Shown in pieces: positions 60,077 through 64,000 of a stretch of DNA of 64,000 nucleotides. Every line of letters starts with the position of its first letter. Within the stretch, counting starts at the first letter, position 1. This DNA comes from Bacteroidota bacterium (GTDB lineage Bacteria > Bacteroidota > Bacteroidia > Bacteroidales > Prolixibacteraceae): positions 1-64,000 of the forward strand of contig JAUXUF010000311.1 in assembly GCA_030684645.1 (NCBI GenBank), given 5' to 3'. The notes beneath the pieces are model-generated. The model ran no database searches, had not been told where the DNA came from, and saw nothing but the letters and a program-made list of their open reading frames with translations. The translations under genes were made by a program, and so were the position numbers.

Positions 60077-60298
60077 ATGGCAAAACAGTCTTCAATAGAA
60101 CAAGACGGAACAATCATTGAATCATTATCGAATGCAATGTTCAGGGTTGAATTGGAAAATGGGCATATTGTAACTGCACATATTTCAGGAAAAATGAGGA
60201 TGCACTACATCAAAATTTTACCTGGTGATAAAGTGAAAGTTGAAATGTCGCCATACGACCTGACAAAAGGAAGAATTACTTTTAGATACAAAAACTAA
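60077..60298 (+). CDS. infA: Translation initiation factor IF-1
   Basis: [73 protein letters not shown]. Confidence 0.99.
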   Translation: MAKQSSIEQDGTIIESLSNAMFRVELENGHIVTAHISGKMRMHYIKILPGDKVKVEMSPYDLTKGRITFRYKN

Positions 60299-60309
60299 AG
60301 CACCCAATA

Positions 60310-60426
60310 ATGAAAGTAAGAACATCCATTAAGAAGCGTAGCGCCGACTGCAAAATTGTTCGCAGAAAAGGCCGTTTGTACGTGATTAACAAAAAAAATC
60401 CTAAGTACAAACAACGTCAGGGATAA
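60310..60426 (+). CDS. rpmJ: 50S ribosomal protein L36 (zinc-ligand-depleted type)
   Basis: Below the ORF-track cutoff. Translated here: [38 protein letters not shown]. Confidence 0.97.
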   Translation: MKVRTSIKKRSADCKIVRRKGRLYVINKKNPKYKQRQG

Positions 60427-60454
60427 TTAATTAACTTTGTAAAAAATTTATTTT

Positions 60455-60832
60455 ATGGCTCGTATAAGTGGTGTTGACATCCCTAACAATAAGAGAGGCG
60501 AGATAGCATTAACCTATATTTACGGTATTGGTCGCAATCTTTCTGTTACCCTCCTTGAAAAAGCCGGCGTTGACAAAAACATCAAAGTTCAGGATTGGAC
60601 TGATGATCATCTGGCTGCAATTCGTGCAGCTATCAGTGGAAGCATCAAGGTGGAAGGAGAATTACGTTCTGAAACCCAGATGAATATTAAACGATTGATG
60701 GACATCGGTTGTTACCGTGGTATCCGTCACCGTGTTGGTTTACCTGTTCGTGGACAAAGTACTAAAAACAATGCCCGTACTCGTAAAGGAAAGAGAAAAA
60801 CAGTTGCTAATAAGAAAAAAGCCACTAAATAA
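60455..60832 (+). CDS. rpsM: 30S ribosomal protein S13
   Basis: [26 protein letters not shown]. Confidence 0.99.
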   Translation: MARISGVDIPNNKRGEIALTYIYGIGRNLSVTLLEKAGVDKNIKVQDWTDDHLAAIRAAISGSIKVEGELRSETQMNIKRLMDIGCYRGIRHRVGLPVRGQSTKNNARTRKGKRKTVANKKKATK

Positions 60833-60846
60833 TTGATATTTGAATT

Positions 60847-61236
60847 ATGGCAAAAAAGACTGGTTCTACAAAAAAACGAGTTGTTATCGTTGAAGCAATC
60901 GGACAGGCACACATTCACTCTTCATTCAATAACATCATTGTGTCGTTGACCAATGGTAATGGTGAAGTTATTTCGTGGTCGTCTGCCGGTAAAAAAGGAT
61001 TCAGAGGTTCTAAAAAGAATACTCCCTATGCAGCTCAGGTAGCTTCCGAAGAATGTGCCAAGACCGCTTATGATCTTGGGCTCCGAAAAGTTAAAGTATA
61101 TGTAAAAGGTCCAGGAAATGGTCGTGAATCTGCTATTCGTGCTATTAGCAGCGTTGGCATTCAGGTAAGTGAAATTGTTGACGTTACCCCACTACCACAC
61201 AATGGATGTCGTCCTGCAAAAAGAAGACGTGTTTAA
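60847..61236 (+). CDS. rpsK: 30S ribosomal protein S11
   Basis: [44 protein letters not shown]. Confidence 0.99.
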   Translation: MAKKTGSTKKRVVIVEAIGQAHIHSSFNNIIVSLTNGNGEVISWSSAGKKGFRGSKKNTPYAAQVASEECAKTAYDLGLRKVKVYVKGPGNGRESAIRAISSVGIQVSEIVDVTPLPHNGCRPAKRRRV

Positions 61237-61256
61237 TCTAATTAATTGAAACAGTA

Positions 61257-61865
61257 ATGGCAAGATATAGAGGACCACAATCCAGAATCGCCCGAAAATT
61301 TGGTGAACCAATTTTCGGACCTGATAAAGCATTTGAAAAGAAAAATTACCCACCAGGGGTACACGGTGTCGCTAGCCGCAGACGTAAAAAGTCTGAATAC
61401 GGGACACAGTTGAAAGAGAAGCAGAAAGTAAAATACATGTATGGTGTTTTGGAACGTCAATTCGCCAATTTATTCAAAAAAGCTTCTGCCTCTAAGGGAG
61501 TAACCGGTGAAGTTCTCCTGCAAATGCTGGAAGGCCGCCTTGATAATGTTGTATTCCGTTTAGGAATTGCTCCTACACGTGCTGCAGCACGTCAATTGGT
61601 TACTCATAAACACATCAATGTGAATGGTGAAGTATTAAATATTCCATCATACCAGGTTCGTCCCGGTGACGTTGTTGGCGTTCGTGAAAAATCAAGATCG
61701 CTGGAAGTTATTACAGCTGCGCTGAACTCGCGTCGTTATACTAAATTTGCATGGTTGGAATGGGATAATACAACTTTGGCCGGTAAATATCTGAACCGTC
61801 CGGAAAGAGCAGAAATTCCTGAAAACATTAAAGAACAGCTCATCGTAGAGTTGTATTCTAAATAA
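61257..61865 (+). CDS. rpsD: 30S ribosomal protein S4
   Basis: [37 protein letters not shown]. Confidence 0.99.
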   Translation: MARYRGPQSRIARKFGEPIFGPDKAFEKKNYPPGVHGVASRRRKKSEYGTQLKEKQKVKYMYGVLERQFANLFKKASASKGVTGEVLLQMLEGRLDNVVFRLGIAPTRAAARQLVTHKHINVNGEVLNIPSYQVRPGDVVGVREKSRSLEVITAALNSRRYTKFAWLEWDNTTLAGKYLNRPERAEIPENIKEQLIVELYSK

Positions 61866-61884
61866 TCAATTACTCAGTATTATT

Positions 61885-62877
61885 ATGGCAATATTAGCGT
61901 TCCAGAAACCCGACAAAGTTATAATGGTTGAAACCGATGAGAAGTACGGTAAATTTGAATTCCGTCCATTGGAACCAGGTTATGGTATTACAATTGGTAA
62001 TGCCTTACGAAGAATTCTGTTATCCTCTTTGGAAGGTTATGCAATCACAACTGTTAAAATTGATAAAGTTGATCACGAATTCGCTACTGTTAAAGGAGTT
62101 ATGGAAGACGTAACTGAAATAATCCTTAACATGAAGCAGATCAGGTTTAAACGTGAAGTTGAAGATTTTGACAGCGAAAAGGTTTCGATCTCGATTACCG
62201 GACAGGATACATTTACTGCCGGAGATATTAACAAATTTATGACCGGCTTCCGTGTTTTAAATCCGGATTTAATTATCTGCCGGATGGAACCTGAAGTGAA
62301 ATTGCAGATGGATCTTACCATCAACAAAGGTCGCGGATATGTCCCTAGCGGCGAAAACAAGCCGATCGATGCTGAGTTTGGAGTAATTCCGATCGATTCA
62401 ATTTTCACTCCCATTAAGAATGTGAAATATGCTATCGAAAATTACCGTGTTGAGCAAAAAACTGACTACGAAAAGTTAGTTTTTGAAATCACAACCGATG
62501 GTTCCATTCACCCGAAAGATGCATTGAAAGAAGCTGCAAAAATCCTGATTTATCACTTCATGTTATTTTCTGACGAAAAAATTACCATTGATTCGGATGA
62601 AAAATTTGCAAACGAAGAATTTGATGAGGAAGTATTGCATATGCGTCAGCTCCTGAAAACCAAGTTGGTTGACATGGATCTTTCAGTTCGCGCATTGAAC
62701 TGCCTGAAAGCTGCCGATGTGGAAACTTTGGGAGAACTGGTTACTTACAACCGGAACGATTTGCTCAAATTCCGTAATTTCGGTAAAAAATCACTCACCG
62801 AATTGGATGACTTGTTGGTGAGCTTGAATTTGACCTTCGGGATGGATATCAGTAAATATAAACTTGATAAGGAATAA
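61885..62877 (+). CDS. rpoA: DNA-directed RNA polymerase subunit alpha
   Basis: [30 protein letters not shown]...C-terminal [16 protein letters not shown]-like alphaCTD. Confidence 0.99.
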   Translation: MAILAFQKPDKVIMVETDEKYGKFEFRPLEPGYGITIGNALRRILLSSLEGYAITTVKIDKVDHEFATVKGVMEDVTEIILNMKQIRFKREVEDFDSEKVSISITGQDTFTAGDINKFMTGFRVLNPDLIICRMEPEVKLQMDLTINKGRGYVPSGENKPIDAEFGVIPIDSIFTPIKNVKYAIENYRVEQKTDYEKLVFEITTDGSIHPKDALKEAAKILIYHFMLFSDEKITIDSDEKFANEEFDEEVLHMRQLLKTKLVDMDLSVRALNCLKAADVETLGELVTYNRNDLLKFRNFGKKSLTELDDLLVSLNLTFGMDISKYKLDKE

Positions 62878-62883
62878 TTAAAA

Positions 62884-63375
62884 ATGAGACATAGTAAAAA
62901 ATTCAACCATTTAGGAAGAACCAGCTCTCATCGGAAAGCATTGTTGTCCAATATGGCCAATTCATTGATTTTTCATAAACGGATTGCAACGACTGTAGCA
63001 AAAGCAAAAGCCTTAAGAATATATGTTGAGCCTCTTATTTCCAAAGCGAAAGATGATTCAACTCATTCTCGCAGGGTAGTTTTTGAATACCTGAAGAGCA
63101 AAACTGCTGTTGCCATGTTATTTAGAGAAGTGGCTGAAAAAGTAGCTGATCGGCCAGGTGGTTATACCCGGATTCTTAAAACCGGTAACAGATTGGGTGA
63201 CAACGCAGAAATGTGTATCATCGAGTTAGTTGACTTCAACGAAAACTTGCTGGCTGCTAAAGAAAGCAAAGCAAAACCAGTTCGTTCACGTCGCGGAGGT
63301 AAGAAAAAGGCTGATGCTCCCAAAACTGAGGCTGCCAAAAACGTAGCTGCTCCTGAGGTTAAAGACGAAGAATAA
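62884..63375 (+). CDS. rplQ: 50S ribosomal protein L17 with charged Ala/Lys-rich C-terminal tail
   Basis: [29 protein letters not shown]. Confidence 0.99.
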   Translation: MRHSKKFNHLGRTSSHRKALLSNMANSLIFHKRIATTVAKAKALRIYVEPLISKAKDDSTHSRRVVFEYLKSKTAVAMLFREVAEKVADRPGGYTRILKTGNRLGDNAEMCIIELVDFNENLLAAKESKAKPVRSRRGGKKKADAPKTEAAKNVAAPEVKDEE

Positions 63376-63392
63376 GACAAATTAAAAGAATA

Positions 63393-63424
63393 AAAAAAGG
63401 CTGATATTTTATCAGCCTTTTTTA
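63393..63424 (+). terminator. Terminator of the ribosomal supercluster
   Basis: AAAAAAAGGCTGATattttATCAGCCTTTTTTA immediately after rplQ. Confidence 0.85.
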
Positions 63425-63492
63425 TTACCTTTTTTAAAATTGCAATAACCAGAAGTATTGAAGATATTCTGGTGTTTTTTTATCTGTAAAAA

Positions 63493-63873
63493 CTACAGAC
63501 TTTCTTGTTTTTTATGGAGATGAAACTCAATTTTTGATAATAACTCCTCGATATCAATGGGCTTAATTAAATAGTCGTCCCCGCCATTTTTCAAACAACG
63601 CACCCGCTCATGTTCAAAATCGTTTGTTGTAACAAATAAGATGGGTATATGCTTGTTCCTAAAACACGCTGATTGTCGTATTAGGAGCGTAGCTTCTGCA
63701 CCATCCATCACAGGCATCGATAAATCCATTAATACCACATCAAAATCTTGCTCATTCAATATATTTAGAGCTTCGAGTCCATTATTCGCTGTTTCCAGCT
63801 CGTAATGTTTTTTGAGCGAATAATATAGAAACTTTCTATTTATGGGATTGTCGTCAACAATTAATAGCTTCAC
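63493..63873 (-). CDS. Single-domain response regulator (CheY-like receiver)
   Basis: LLIVDDNPINRKFLYYSL, VVLMDLSMPVMDG, LFVTTND, GGDDYLIKPI; no output domain. Confidence 0.93.
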   Translation of the reverse strand: MKLLIVDDNPINRKFLYYSLKKHYELETANNGLEALNILNEQDFDVVLMDLSMPVMDGAEATLLIRQSACFRNKHIPILFVTTNDFEHERVRCLKNGGDDYLIKPIDIEELLSKIEFHLHKKQESL

Positions 63874-64000
63874 AATACAAATTTTGGATACTTCATTTTC
63901 TTACTGATAAAACTAGTGAATTTGCTGATTAAAAAGCACTATTTTTGATAACTCAAATCCTGTATTGGATAACTGAATAGTTACGTTTGATTTAATAACC

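Noticed and set aside
1-64000. tRNA, rRNA, intact IS elements or prophage
   Set aside because: No tRNA cloverleaf, rRNA sequence, transposase or phage structural gene could be recognised by eye; a tRNAscan/ISfinder search would be needed to be certain.

Overview
This 64-kb window is a chromosomal segment from a Bacteroidetes/Bacteroidia-like bacterium, judged from gene content, TTTG-N19-21-TAnnTTTG promoters, a T9SS C-terminal domain and PorT-like barrels. Most of it is core genome. From left to right: an edge-truncated HsdM methyltransferase; a GntR/LacI-type regulator with a xylose operon (xylB-xylA-symporter); an orphan multi-PAS histidine kinase; sbcD/sbcC; two neighbouring superoxide dismutases, one Fe-type-like and one Mn-type-like; a nucleoside kinase; a BRO-N protein; uvrA; a lytic transglycosylase; LVIVD and outer-membrane proteins; an ECF sigma factor with a TM/beta-barrel partner; a DUF4411 (PIN-like)/XRE-ImmA pair; a serpin lipoprotein; an AAA/DUF4143 ATPase preceded by a 3 x 32-bp tandem repeat; a small glycan/envelope cluster; an EF-G paralog with an altered GTPase centre; a C39-peptidase ABC exporter with an HlyD protein; the complete str-S10-spc-alpha ribosomal supercluster (rpsL to rplQ); and a single-domain response regulator. 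I found no convincing, wholly novel multi-gene system. The best leads are (1) a 17-bp identical element just downstream of both the regulator promoter and the xyl operon promoter, a probable operator; (2) the EF-G paralog that lacks the catalytic His and the NKxD motif; (3) a predicted anti-sigma-like protein that combines a TM segment with an OM-barrel-like domain; (4) the 3 x 32-bp tandem repeat; (5) several interspersed palindromic intergenic elements; and (6) the DUF4411/ImmA pair. All calls come from reading the sequence; no database search was run.
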